A stretch of 18,426 nucleotides of DNA from an uncultured Bacillota bacterium (GCA_946545145.1 CAMNNG010000008.1:1-18426); one strand, 5' to 3'; counted from the first letter of the stretch, positions 6,490 to 14,631 are shown. Translations and numbers: made by a program. Notes: generated from the letters alone by a model not told the origin.

Positions 6490-7428
6490 TTATCCACGGG
6501 CAGAGTGAAGTCTTCTCGCTTCTTCACAATCCCTTCCGATCTGCGCTTTGAGCTCGTCTATACCGGCAAACTTTCTCTCGGATCTGATCCTGTCGAGGAA
6601 TCTTACCTCTATTTCGGTGCCGTATATCTGTCTGTCGAAGTCGAATATATTCGTTTCGATGTTCTTCTCGTACTCGCCTATCGTCGGCTTCACGCCCACG
6701 TTCGTTATCGATCTGTGCACCTCACCATCCACTGCGCACAGCGTCAGGTAAACGCCGTTTGCCGGAGCGACCATGCCTTCGTCTACAGAGATGTTGCATG
6801 TAGGAAAGCCTATCGTCCTTCCTATCCTGTTTCCTTCCTGCACGGTGCCCTTGATCACATACGGCCTTCCGAGAAGCTCAGCCGCGCTCTTCATGTCGCC
6901 GTCCATCACTGCCGCCCTTATGACCGTAGAGCTGACTACGCGATCACCGGACTTTACGGCGTCCATAACATGAAGATCGAATCCAAGCTCTTTCGAAAGC
7001 TTTGTGAAGAGCTCCGTATCTCCGGCCGCCTTCGCTCCGAATCTGTAGTTGAATCCGCAGAAAGCATCCTTCATCCTGAAGCTTTCCAGGAGCAGTTTCT
7101 TTACGTACTCCTCAGGGCTCATGCCCATTATCTCCTTTGTGAACGGTATGTTGAAGAGATATTTCACGCCTGCTTCTTCAAGTATCTTTGCCTTGTCCTC
7201 CGCGTAGATTATCTCAGGTACTTTCTCACCTGTGATAAGCGCGCTCGGATGATTTGAAAAAGTGAATACCGCAGGAGCGATGCCCTTCTCTTTCGCTGTC
7301 TGCAACATGCTGCCTATGAGGTGCATATGACCCGTATGAAGCCCGTCGAAATTGCCGAGGGCAACAGCGGTATTCTCTTCGATATTGATCTCATCCAGAC
7401 TGTTGAATATTATCATTTTCTGTCTCAT
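6490..7428 (-). CDS. ribF: Bifunctional riboflavin kinase / FAD synthetase
   Basis: Makes FMN from riboflavin and ATP, then FAD from FMN and ATP. The 312 residues show the N-terminal adenylyltransferase domain with GNFDG (25-29), the HxGH motif HTGH (31-34), FNYRFG (126-131) and SSTVIR (166-171), then the C-terminal kinase domain with GRTIGFPTCNI (203-213) and NVGVKPTIG. The ATG at 7428 overlaps the truB stop as ATGA; an internal ATG four codons on is possible, and the ribosome site is weak for both. It is the last gene of the operon; in Bacillus rpsO follows, here a terminator does. Confidence 0.96.
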   Translation of the reverse strand: MRQKMIIFNSLDEINIEENTAVALGNFDGLHTGHMHLIGSMLQTAKEKGIAPAVFTFSNHPSALITGEKVPEIIYAEDKAKILEEAGVKYLFNIPFTKEIMGMSPEEYVKKLLLESFRMKDAFCGFNYRFGAKAAGDTELFTKLSKELGFDLHVMDAVKSGDRVVSSTVIRAAVMDGDMKSAAELLGRPYVIKGTVQEGNRIGRTIGFPTCNISVDEGMVAPANGVYLTLCAVDGEVHRSITNVGVKPTIGEYEKNIETNIFDFDRQIYGTEIEVRFLDRIRSERKFAGIDELKAQIGRDCEEARRLHSARG

Positions 7429-8327
7429 TTCTTTTCGGTATCAAATATTTTTTCGGGGATGACGGTCCCGTCTTCGATATAGACGATGCCCATGAATCTC
7501 TCTCCCTCGAAAGCAAGGAGCTTTTCATCAGGATCGGCTGCTTCATCAGGCTGTTCCCCGAAGTTCTCCGGGATGCGTATATGCTTTCCGTCGATGAGGT
7601 CGTTAGCCTCCCGCACGCTGACCTGCATCCGCCTCATATCCAGAGGATAATACGGAGGATACATTACGGCCTCGATCTGCTCCGCCGTCATAGCTTTCAG
7701 ATCATCGGCCGATATCGCTTCTTCTATCCTCATCCCTGCGCTCATGGTTCTTTCAAGAGCGCTCATAGCAGCCCCGCATCCGAGCAGTTTTCCTGCCTCA
7801 TCGCATATGGAACGGACATAAGTGCCGCGTCCGCATACGATTTTGAACTTTACATAAACATTATTTACGTCAAGTATTTCTATGCTTTCTACGCGTACTT
7901 TGCGGGGTTTTACCTCTATTTCTATGCCTTTTCTGGCATATTCGTAGAGTTTTCTTCCTTTGTATTTCAGAGCCGAGTACATCGGAGGCGTCTGCATTAT
8001 ATCGCCCTCAAAGCCCTTCAGGACCTCAGGCGCTCTTCTCACCTGCTCTTCGCTTACTTCACTGCAAGCAATCTCCTCGCCCCATATGTCCTGCGTATCG
8101 GTCGTGAGACCGAGCTTCATCTCACAGATGTACTCCTTCGTCTCATCGTCCAGATACTGCATTATCCTCGTAGCCCTGCCCACACATACAGGAAGGACGC
8201 CTGTCGCCATCGGATCGAGCGTCCCTGCATGACCGACCTTTTTGATGCCGGTCAGTCTTCTTATCATTCCGACGCAGTCATGAGATGTCATGCCCTGCGG
8301 CTTGTTTAGATTGATTATCCCCTGCAT
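7425..8327 (-). CDS. truB: tRNA pseudouridine-55 synthase
   Basis: Isomerises U55 in the T-loop of tRNAs to pseudouridine and acts as a tRNA-folding chaperone. The 300-residue protein has NKPQGMTSHD at the start, the catalytic motif HAGTLDPMATGVLP with Asp38, the PPMYSALK segment with Tyr117, and CGRGTYVRSI. The C-terminal 50 residues form a short PUA-like extension. AAAGGA precedes the ATG, which lies 13 bases inside the end of nrnA. It overlaps ribF by four bases. Confidence 0.97.
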   Translation of the reverse strand: MQGIINLNKPQGMTSHDCVGMIRRLTGIKKVGHAGTLDPMATGVLPVCVGRATRIMQYLDDETKEYICEMKLGLTTDTQDIWGEEIACSEVSEEQVRRAPEVLKGFEGDIMQTPPMYSALKYKGRKLYEYARKGIEIEVKPRKVRVESIEILDVNNVYVKFKIVCGRGTYVRSICDEAGKLLGCGAAMSALERTMSAGMRIEEAISADDLKAMTAEQIEAVMYPPYYPLDMRRMQVSVREANDLIDGKHIRIPENFGEQPDEAADPDEKLLAFEGERFMGIVYIEDGTVIPEKIFDTEKK

Positions 8328-9286
8328 ATTTCCTTTCTCAGAGCCTCTTTGATCTGCTCATAAGCCGTATCGAGATCTGTCCTTATCGTGCATCCGGCGG
8401 CTCTTTTGTGGCCGCCTCCATCGAACTGTGAGCCGACTTTTGCGACGTCGACGTATTCCTTCGATCTGAGTGACACCTTGATCTCTTCCGGCTTTTTCTC
8501 CTTGACCAGAGCTGCGGCCTCTACGCCCTTGATGCTCCTGAGGATGCTTACTATGCCTTCAGTATCCTCAAAGTCAGCGCCGCTCTCCTCGAGCATCTTA
8601 CGACTGACCTTCGCCATGACTATCCTGCCGCCCTCGATCATCTCAGCGCCGGCGACTACCTTGCCGTGCAGAGCGATCTTTCTGTAGGGCTCGTTCTCGT
8701 AGAGCTGCATGCTGACCGAGTAAGCGTCGAATCCCGTGTCATAAAGCTCGGATACGATCTCATGCGATCTTTTCGACGTGTTCGAATACATGAAATTGCC
8801 CGTATCGGTCGCTATAGCCGCGAAGAGGCATGATGCTATGTCCTTGTCTATCTCTGCGCCCATTTCCTTCAGGAGGAGGTATACGAGCTCTCCTGTGGCC
8901 GCTGAAGACGGATCGATGTAGTGAAGATCCGCTATCGGCTCCTTCGTCTCGTGATGATCGACGCATATCTTCTTTGCGGCCGAGTCGAAGATCCTTTCTC
9001 TTTCTCTGAATCTCGATCTCACCGAGCAGTCGAGTATGACGCATACGTCGGCGCCTCCTTCGGCCTCATCTACGCTCTTCGTGCATCCATAGTCCAGGAA
9101 CTCGAGATATTCAGCTATATCATCCTCGATGATCACATCTGCCCTCTTGCCGGCTTTTCTCAGAGCGAGGCAAAGAGCGACGGCGGAGCCAATGGCATCG
9201 CCGTCCATCATTATGTGAGTAAGTATGTCTATGCTCTGCGCCTCAAGAAGCGCATCGGCTATCTGCCGCATCGAATCATTCTTCAT
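8315..9286 (-). CDS. nrnA: DHH/DHHA1 phosphoesterase NrnA (nanoRNase / pAp phosphatase)
   Basis: Degrades two- to five-base RNA fragments and dephosphorylates 3'-phosphoadenosine 5'-phosphate in Firmicutes; some homologues also cleave cyclic-dinucleotide products such as pGpG or pApA. The 323 residues contain HIMMDGDAIGS (24-34, usually PDGD, here MDGD), the VDHH motif (109-112), ATDTGNF (159-165) and the DHHA1 substrate motif GGGHKRAAG (290-298). A GTG at 9298 extends the frame, but ATG 9286 has GAGG at good spacing and gives the normal start. It overlaps rbfA by 11 bases and truB by 13. Position between rbfA and truB is common in clostridia and bacilli. Confidence 0.93.
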   Translation of the reverse strand: MKNDSMRQIADALLEAQSIDILTHIMMDGDAIGSAVALCLALRKAGKRADVIIEDDIAEYLEFLDYGCTKSVDEAEGGADVCVILDCSVRSRFRERERIFDSAAKKICVDHHETKEPIADLHYIDPSSAATGELVYLLLKEMGAEIDKDIASCLFAAIATDTGNFMYSNTSKRSHEIVSELYDTGFDAYSVSMQLYENEPYRKIALHGKVVAGAEMIEGGRIVMAKVSRKMLEESGADFEDTEGIVSILRSIKGVEAAALVKEKKPEEIKVSLRSKEYVDVAKVGSQFDGGGHKRAAGCTIRTDLDTAYEQIKEALRKEICRG

Positions 9287-9683
9287 CCTGTTCCTCACTC
9301 TGGTTCATGCGCTGCTCTTTCATAACGCCCTCTATGACCTCATCCATGTGACGGCCGTACTCGAGCGACCTGTCGATCTTGAATATGAGCTCAGGCGTGT
9401 GGCGCAGCTTCATGCTCTTTCCGATTTCTCTCCTCAGGACGCCTTTGGCTCTTTCGAGAGCCTCGATGACCTCGGCCTGCCTTTCGGCGACTTTGGCTTC
9501 ATCGGCGCCCGGTTCGAAGACAGTGACGTAGACCGTAGCGTAACTTCCGTCGTTTGTGACATCGACAGCAGTTATGCTGATCATGCCGTCCAGTCTCGGA
9601 TCCTTCAGTTCACGCTGCAGCATGCCGGCGATTATCTTCTGGATCTCGCCGGACATCCTGCCCTGTCTGTATCCTTTTCCCAT
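9276..9683 (-). CDS. rbfA: 30S ribosome-binding factor RbfA
   Basis: Small KH-like protein that helps mature the 16S rRNA 5' end and is needed at low temperature. The 135 residues match the family length and include RMSGEIQKIIAGMLQRELKDPRL near the start, ITAVDVTNDGSYATVYVTVF, LRREIGKSMKLRHTPEL and the DRSLEYG segment, followed by an acidic/glutamine-rich end. Only two bases separate it from infB, and it overlaps nrnA by 11 bases. Confidence 0.97.
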   Translation of the reverse strand: MGKGYRQGRMSGEIQKIIAGMLQRELKDPRLDGMISITAVDVTNDGSYATVYVTVFEPGADEAKVAERQAEVIEALERAKGVLRREIGKSMKLRHTPELIFKIDRSLEYGRHMDEVIEGVMKEQRMNQSEEQDEE

Positions 9684-9685
9684 TA

Positions 9686-12523
9686 TCAGTTCTGCCTTTC
9701 AACTTCCTGCATCTCAAAGCACTCGATGATGTCTCCGACCTTGATGTCGTTGTAGTTCTCAATGCCTATGCCGCACTCATATCCCTGGAGGACTTCCTTG
9801 GCGTCGTCCTTGAATCTTCTGAGCGAGGATATAGTTCCTTCGTGGATCACTATACCGTCTCTTACGATACGGATCTGAGCGTTCCTGACGACCTTGCCGT
9901 TCGTGACATAAGCACCGGCGATCGTTCCGACATTCGGTACCTTGAATGTATCTCTGACTTCGACTTCGCCGAGAACGACTTCCTTGAACTCAGGATCGAG
10001 CATACCCTTCATAGCGTTCTCTACGTCATCGATTATGTTGTAAATTACGTTGTATGTCCTTATCTGTACTCCTTCACGGTCTGCCATCGCGCTGACTGCG
10101 GACTGCGGTCTTACGTTGAATCCGATGATGATAGCATCAGATGTACTTGCAAGAGTTACGTCCGACTCGTTGATTGCGCCGACTCCGGAGTGAACGATGT
10201 TGACCTTTACGTCGTCGTTCGAAAGTTTTTCAAGCGATGCGTTGACAGCGCCTACCGAACCCATTACATCGCCCTTGACGATGAGGTTGAGTTCTTTTCT
10301 CTCGCCCTGGCTGATCTGGCTGAACAGATCCTCGAGCGTGGAACTGGATGTTCTGGCCATGACTTCTTCACGCTGCTTGAGTCTTCTGTGCTCTGCGATC
10401 TCCTTCGCCTTCTTGTCGCTTCCTACTGCATTGAACTTGTCGCCTGCAGCCGGAACGTCCGTAAGACCGAGGATCTCGACAGCTGTTGCCGGACCCGCTT
10501 TGTAGATAGTTTCGCCCTTGTAGTTCGTCATGAGCCTGATCCTGCCGGAGCATGTTCCTGCTACGACGGACTGACCAGCCTTAAGAGTACCGTTAGTTAC
10601 AAGAAGCGTAGCGACGGGGCCCTTTGCCTTGTCGAGTCTCGCTTCGATGACTGTACCAAGAGCAAGACGGTCCGGGTTGGCCTTGAGCTCGAGGACTTCC
10701 GCCTGCAGAAGTATCATCTCCAGGAGGTTCCTGATGCCTTCTCCCGACTTGGCCGATACAGGAACGCTGATGACTTCGCCGCCCCAGTCTTCGACCAGGA
10801 TGCCGTGCTCAGTGAGGTCCTGCTTGACCCTGTCCGGATTTGCTCCGGGCTTGTCCATCTTGTTGATAGCGACTATGATCGGTACTCCCGCCGCCTTGGC
10901 GTGCGAGATCGATTCTACAGTCTGCGGTTTTACGCTGTCGTCAGCAGCTACTACGAGGACTGCGATATCGGTGATATCCGCGCCCCTGGCTCTCATCGCT
11001 GTGAAAGCTTCGTGTCCCGGAGTATCGAGGAATACGATCTTCTGGCCGTTGATCTCGACCTCGGAAGCACCTATGTGCTGCGTGATGCCGCCGGACTCTC
11101 CGGCTGTTACATCAGTATTTCTGATAGCGTCGAGAAGCGATGTCTTACCGTGGTCTACGTGACCCATTACGGTGATGATCGGCGGTCTCGGCTTGAGGTC
11201 GGCTTCGCGGTCCTCGAATGTCTCGAGTCCTTCTTCCTCTTCCTCTTCTTCGACCTTTCCGATGACTACCTGGATGCCGAGCTCTTCAGCAAGCATCTCT
11301 ACCGTGACATCGTCTATGTTCTGGTTCTGGTTTGCAACGACGCCCATCTTCAGGAGTGTGAGGATGACGCTCGATACCGATACGCCTACCTGCTCGCAGA
11401 ATCCTGTAATAGTGATAGGTACGTTGATGACCTTTGTTCCTACCGGCAGTACTTCTTCTTCGATCTCCGGTTCCGGCTCTACCTTCGGCTGCTTGATGTG
11501 CTTTTTCTTAGCCTTCTTCTCAAGCGACCTCGGTCCGCGCTCCAGACGGTCGAATCTGTTCTTTTCCTTGTTCTTGTCCTTGTCCTTGTGCTTCTTCGGG
11601 GAAGAGCCTTTTCTCGAATCTCCGCCGCCGGACTGCGCCTGGCCGGATCCGCCCTGAGGTCTTCTCTGCGGTCTTGAAGATGCTGCGTCCTTTGCGGCCG
11701 CGGCCTTCTTTTCCTTTTCCCTCTTTTCCTTGGCTTTTGCTTCTTCCTTTTTGATGTCAGCAGCCTTCTTGAGGACCTTTATCTCCTGCATCGGTCTTCT
11801 GTCGAGATTCTTTCTGACAGGAGCCTTCTTCTCAGCCGGCTTCTTTTCAGCAGGCTTTTTCTCTGCGGCCTTGGGCTCTGCAGGCTTCTTTTCTTCTGCC
11901 TTCTGCGGAGCTTTCTGTTCCGGCTCAGCCTTCTTGATGATCTTTACTTCCGGGAACGGGCTCTCGCGCTTTTTAGCGGCAGGCTTGACTTCTGCTGCAG
12001 GTTTTGCCTCTTCCGGCTTTTTCTCTTCAGCAGCGGCCTTAGCTGCAGCTGCAGCCTTCGCTTCTTCCTGCTTCGCCTCTTCTTCAGCGCGCTTTGCAGC
12101 CGTTACCTTCTTCGGCACCGGCTTGCCCATCGGCGGCTTGACGCCCGACTTGGGTACGGGTTTTCCCATCGGCGGCTTTTTGACCGGCGCGGCTTCTTCC
12201 CTGACGGGTTTTTCAGCCGGCTGGACAGGGGCTGCCTTCGGGGCCGGCTTTTTCTTCGCCGGCTGGACCGTCGTCTTCGCAGCTTTGACCGTTACCTTCG
12301 GCTCCTTGACCTGCTCCTGATCGGTCCTCTTGGACTGCACTCTTACCACCTTTGTCTTAGTATCTTTGTTTTTCTTAGTATTGATTATATTTCTGAGTGT
12401 TGTCGCATCAATGTCAGTCAGGTTACTGTTGGCCGCTTTGACTTCGATGTTCATCGAATTGGCCTTTTCGATAAGGTCTTTGCTTGTCATGTTCAGTTCT
12501 TTTGCCAGTTCGCTTACCTTCAT
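9686..12523 (-). CDS. infB: Translation initiation factor IF-2
   Basis: GTPase that brings initiator tRNA to the 30S subunit and promotes subunit joining. The 945 residues start with an IF2-N domain (1-50), then a very long charged linker (about 60-350) rich in K, A, E and P, a second IF2-N-like domain (about 363-422), and the GTPase domain with GHVDHGKT (454-461), DTPGHE (500-505), NKMD (554-557) and SAK (590-592), followed by the beta-barrel and C-terminal initiator-tRNA-binding domains. The linker contains a doubled KPPMGKPVPK (116-125, 129-138) and several AEKKPAEKKPA-like units. A strong AAGGAGG precedes the ATG, which overlaps the ylxR stop as ATGA. Confidence 0.98.
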   Translation of the reverse strand: MKVSELAKELNMTSKDLIEKANSMNIEVKAANSNLTDIDATTLRNIINTKKNKDTKTKVVRVQSKRTDQEQVKEPKVTVKAAKTTVQPAKKKPAPKAAPVQPAEKPVREEAAPVKKPPMGKPVPKSGVKPPMGKPVPKKVTAAKRAEEEAKQEEAKAAAAAKAAAEEKKPEEAKPAAEVKPAAKKRESPFPEVKIIKKAEPEQKAPQKAEEKKPAEPKAAEKKPAEKKPAEKKAPVRKNLDRRPMQEIKVLKKAADIKKEEAKAKEKREKEKKAAAAKDAASSRPQRRPQGGSGQAQSGGGDSRKGSSPKKHKDKDKNKEKNRFDRLERGPRSLEKKAKKKHIKQPKVEPEPEIEEEVLPVGTKVINVPITITGFCEQVGVSVSSVILTLLKMGVVANQNQNIDDVTVEMLAEELGIQVVIGKVEEEEEEEGLETFEDREADLKPRPPIITVMGHVDHGKTSLLDAIRNTDVTAGESGGITQHIGASEVEINGQKIVFLDTPGHEAFTAMRARGADITDIAVLVVAADDSVKPQTVESISHAKAAGVPIIVAINKMDKPGANPDRVKQDLTEHGILVEDWGGEVISVPVSAKSGEGIRNLLEMILLQAEVLELKANPDRLALGTVIEARLDKAKGPVATLLVTNGTLKAGQSVVAGTCSGRIRLMTNYKGETIYKAGPATAVEILGLTDVPAAGDKFNAVGSDKKAKEIAEHRRLKQREEVMARTSSSTLEDLFSQISQGERKELNLIVKGDVMGSVGAVNASLEKLSNDDVKVNIVHSGVGAINESDVTLASTSDAIIIGFNVRPQSAVSAMADREGVQIRTYNVIYNIIDDVENAMKGMLDPEFKEVVLGEVEVRDTFKVPNVGTIAGAYVTNGKVVRNAQIRIVRDGIVIHEGTISSLRRFKDDAKEVLQGYECGIGIENYNDIKVGDIIECFEMQEVERQN

Positions 12524-12801
12524 TGAGACACCTCCTTTTCTTCTCTTTTCAGTTCGTCATACACTTTATCAAGCTGTTCTTTTTCGATATTCCGTCTGAA
12601 GCTTCTTCTGACGGCGTTCTTCTTCCATGCTGCCTCGAGGCATTCCGGATCGCGGCATATATACATCCCGCGGCCGTTCATCCTCCCGGTCAGGTCGACG
12701 GCTATCGTTTCGCCGTCATCGACGATGCGTATCAGTTCGCTCTTTGGCTTTGACTGCATGCAGCCTCCGCACCGCCTCATTGGAACATGCTTTTTATTCA
12801 T
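12520..12801 (-). CDS. ylxR: YlxR family RNA-binding protein (DUF448)
   Basis: Small nucleic-acid-binding protein of the nusA-infB operon; in Bacillus it has been linked to metabolic gene regulation and in some clostridia to RNase P. The 93 residues begin MNKKHVPMRRCGGC (C11, C14), then GRGMYIC (43-49) and a further Cys54, with a basic C-terminal half (KKNAVRRSFRRNIEK). The frame is open 40 codons further upstream across the nusA tail, but homologues start at MNKKHVP. The start lies eight bases inside nusA with little ribosome site, so coupling to nusA is likely. The L7Ae-like ylxQ that often follows is missing; infB starts at once. Confidence 0.93.
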   Translation of the reverse strand: MNKKHVPMRRCGGCMQSKPKSELIRIVDDGETIAVDLTGRMNGRGMYICRDPECLEAAWKKNAVRRSFRRNIEKEQLDKVYDELKREEKEVSQ

Positions 12802-14089
12802 CCCCGGCATCGGCCTCCTCAGTCTCAGCAGCCTCCTGAGCCTCTTCGGCTTCTTCTTCGGCTTCCTCTTCTGCGTCTTCGGCTTCGTCAGCTTCCTCAG
12901 CCTCTTCGGCCTCTTCAGCATCGTCTGCTTCGTCAGCTTCTTCGACCTCTTCAGCTTCCTCAGCTGCCTCGGCTTCTACGGCCTCGGCTGCCTCCTCGTC
13001 CGCTTCTTCGTAGTCATCTTCATACTCTTCGTAAGCGGCCAGTTCAGCCTCCATCTCTTCGAACTGTGTATGACTCTTGATGTCTATCTTCCATCCGCAG
13101 AGTTTTGCGGCGAGGCGTACATTCTGTCCCGACTTTCCTATCGCGAGCGACAGCTGGTGATCGGGAACGACTACCATTGCCATCTTCTCTTCTTCGTCTA
13201 TGAGGACCTCTTCAACTGTTGCCGGCGAGAGAACGTTGCTGATCAGTTCAGCCGGATCGTCGCTCCATGTGATGATGTCGATCTTCTCGTTGAAGAGCTC
13301 GTCCACGACGTTCTGTACACGCGATCCTCTCGATCCTACGCACGCTCCGACCGGATCGATGTTTTCGTAGTCCGTCCATACGGCCATCTTCGTGCGCGAG
13401 CCTGCTTCTCTTGCTATGTTCTTTATCTCTACCAGGCCTTCTTCAATTTCCGGCACTTCCATCTCGAACAGTCTTCTGACCAGTTCAGGGTGAGTCCTGG
13501 AAAGGAATACCTGAGGTCCCTTCGTCGTCTTCTGTACGTCTGTTACGTACACCTTGATCCTGTCATTGACATCGAACTTCTCGCCGGGCACCTGCTCCTT
13601 TTCCTTGAGTATTCCCTCTGCTCTTCCGATGTTGACGAAGATCGTCTCTCTCTGCTTTCTCTGGATGCGGCCTGTGAGAACCTCTCCGATCTTATCTACA
13701 TAATCATCGTAGATAAGGTTTCTCTCGGCTTCTTTGATCCTCTGCAGAGCTACCTGCTTGGCCGTCTGGGCTGCTATCCTTCCGAAGTCAGCCGGCTCTA
13801 TCTCAAAGTCGATGTAGTCGCCGACCTCATAGTCCGGATCGATCTCCTGCGCCTCTTCGAGGGATATCTGATAGATATCGCTTTCGACTTCCTCTACTAC
13901 GTCGCGCCTCAGATATACGTTTATCTCACCGGTCTCCTCGTCGATCTCGACCCTTACGTTCTGGTTCGTTCCGTATATGTTCTTGTAAGCGGACAGAAGC
14001 GCAGCTTCGATAGCCTCAAGAACAGTCGCTTTGGGGATCCCCTTTTCTTCTTCGATCTGTTCGATCGCTTCAATAAACTCTTTGTTCAT
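12794..14089 (-). CDS. nusA: Transcription termination/antitermination factor NusA with long acidic tail
   Basis: Binds RNA polymerase and nascent RNA to modulate pausing, termination and antitermination. The 431 residues show the N-terminal polymerase-binding domain (1-125), an S1 domain (about 135-200), KH1 with GACVGSRGSRVQ (248-259) and KH2 with AIGKSGQNVRLA (316-327). Bacillus-type NusA usually ends soon after KH2 (about residue 345-370); here a tail of about 85 residues follows, composed almost only of E, A and D with a few V, Q and T. E. coli NusA has acidic repeats in this region, but these are folded domains; this tail is low-complexity. ATAGGAGG precedes the ATG, 12 bases after rimP. 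Confidence 0.97.
   Translation of the reverse strand: MNKEFIEAIEQIEEEKGIPKATVLEAIEAALLSAYKNIYGTNQNVRVEIDEETGEINVYLRRDVVEEVESDIYQISLEEAQEIDPDYEVGDYIDFEIEPADFGRIAAQTAKQVALQRIKEAERNLIYDDYVDKIGEVLTGRIQRKQRETIFVNIGRAEGILKEKEQVPGEKFDVNDRIKVYVTDVQKTTKGPQVFLSRTHPELVRRLFEMEVPEIEEGLVEIKNIAREAGSRTKMAVWTDYENIDPVGACVGSRGSRVQNVVDELFNEKIDIITWSDDPAELISNVLSPATVEEVLIDEEEKMAMVVVPDHQLSLAIGKSGQNVRLAAKLCGWKIDIKSHTQFEEMEAELAAYEEYEDDYEEADEEAAEAVEAEAAEEAEEVEEADEADDAEEAEEAEEADEAEDAEEEAEEEAEEAQEAAETEEADAGDE
12800..13055 (-). repeat. Low-complexity repeat region encoding the NusA acidic tail
   Basis: Irregular tandem repeats of GAA/GAG, GCN and GAY codons, seen on the plus strand as recurring CTCTTCGGCTTC and CTTCGTCAGC units. 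Unit lengths vary in multiples of three, so the frame of nusA is kept. Such DNA is prone to slippage, so the tail length may differ between strains and may be misassembled in short-read data. Confidence 0.75.
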
Positions 14090-14101
14090 TTTTCCCTCCT
14101 A

Positions 14102-14566
14102 TCATATTCTTACTGCCAGTCTGACCTTTGATATATCTTTGGTCGGCAGTTTCATTTCTTCTCCATCTACGGTGATGACAGTCTCATCCTTCGTCCTGGA
14201 TACGAGGAAGCCTTCTATCTGCTTCTGACCGTTCACCGCTCTGTAAAGGCTCAGTTCGACTTCGCTGCCCGTATATCTGTCGAAGTGCTCCTGCGTCACG
14301 AGCTCTCTGTCGAGGCCGGGCGAGGATACGACGAGATAATAGTTCTGCGATATGATGTCCTTCTCGTCGAGCCTGTCGGAAAGATACCTCGAGACCTTCT
14401 CGCAGTCGTCAGTTCCGACGTAGCCTTCATTCTTGTCTATGTACACCTTCAGGTATCTGTCCGGACCTTCCTTGGTGAACTCGGTGTGGTACAGCGAGTA
14501 CCCCTCCTTCTCAAGGAATTCGTCCAGGATCTGCGCTACGGAAGATGCTATGCTTTCTTTTGCCAT
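14102..14566 (-). CDS. rimP: Ribosome maturation factor RimP
   Basis: Assists 30S subunit assembly by binding free 30S with the S12 region. The 154 residues fit the family length, with the N-terminal alpha/beta domain containing GYSLYHTEF and YLKVYID (about 22-44), TDDCEKVSRYLSDRLDE (52-68) and the characteristic YYLVVSSPGLDREL (76-89), followed by the Sm-like C-terminal barrel (about 95-154). A longer frame reaches 14626, but ATG 14566 has AAAGGA upstream and the standard MAKESI start. It is the first gene of the rimP-nusA-ylxR-infB operon. Confidence 0.96.
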   Translation of the reverse strand: MAKESIASSVAQILDEFLEKEGYSLYHTEFTKEGPDRYLKVYIDKNEGYVGTDDCEKVSRYLSDRLDEKDIISQNYYLVVSSPGLDRELVTQEHFDRYTGSEVELSLYRAVNGQKQIEGFLVSRTKDETVITVDGEEMKLPTKDISKVRLAVRI

Positions 14567-14603
14567 ACGTCCATCCTTTTCGTTTTTCGCGCTACATAAT
14601 TGA

Positions 14604-14631
14604 TAAGAGTGGCCGAAATCGACCACTCTTA
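14604..14631 (-). promoter_or_regulatory. Strong hairpin in the rimP-nusA operon leader
   Basis: Arms TAAGAGTGG (14604-14612) and CCACTCTTA (14623-14631) are perfect nine-base complements; read as minus-strand RNA the stem continues through a U-G pair and CG/CG to about 12 pairs with loop AUUU. It lies inside the predicted 85-base leader, about 40 bases before the rimP start. No U run follows it, so it is not a classical terminator of fbp or an attenuator. Perfect palindrome AGTTATAACT (14631-14640) adjoins it. Function unknown: RNA stability, RNase III cleavage or protein binding are possible. Confidence 0.55.

Noticed and set aside
6170..6508. A 112-codon plus-strand frame through the ribF-peptidase gap
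   Set aside because: It overlaps the ends of two well-supported genes, has no ribosome site and passes through the terminator and promoter elements of the minus strand.
9842..11677. A 611-codon open frame on the plus strand opposite infB
   Set aside because: It mirrors the clear IF-2 gene, has no ribosome site and no recognisable domains. Long antisense frames occur here because sense codons TTA, CTA and TCA are scarce, so antisense stops are scarce too.
12800..13055. Reading the repeated DNA in nusA as a CRISPR or tandem-repeat element
   Set aside because: Units are short, irregular and keep the nusA frame; there are no spacers and no cas genes.
12725..14131. A 468-codon plus-strand frame opposite nusA and ylxR
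   Set aside because: Its Leu/Phe/Ser-rich start simply reflects the complement of the acidic NusA repeat; no domain and no ribosome site.
14567..14626. Longer rimP start that would include the leader hairpin in the coding region
   Set aside because: The ATG at 14566 has a good ribosome site and gives the standard N-terminus; the extension has no family similarity.
14604..14631. Reading the rimP leader hairpin as the terminator of fbp
   Set aside because: There is no U run after the stem on the minus strand, and the predicted rimP promoter lies upstream of it.
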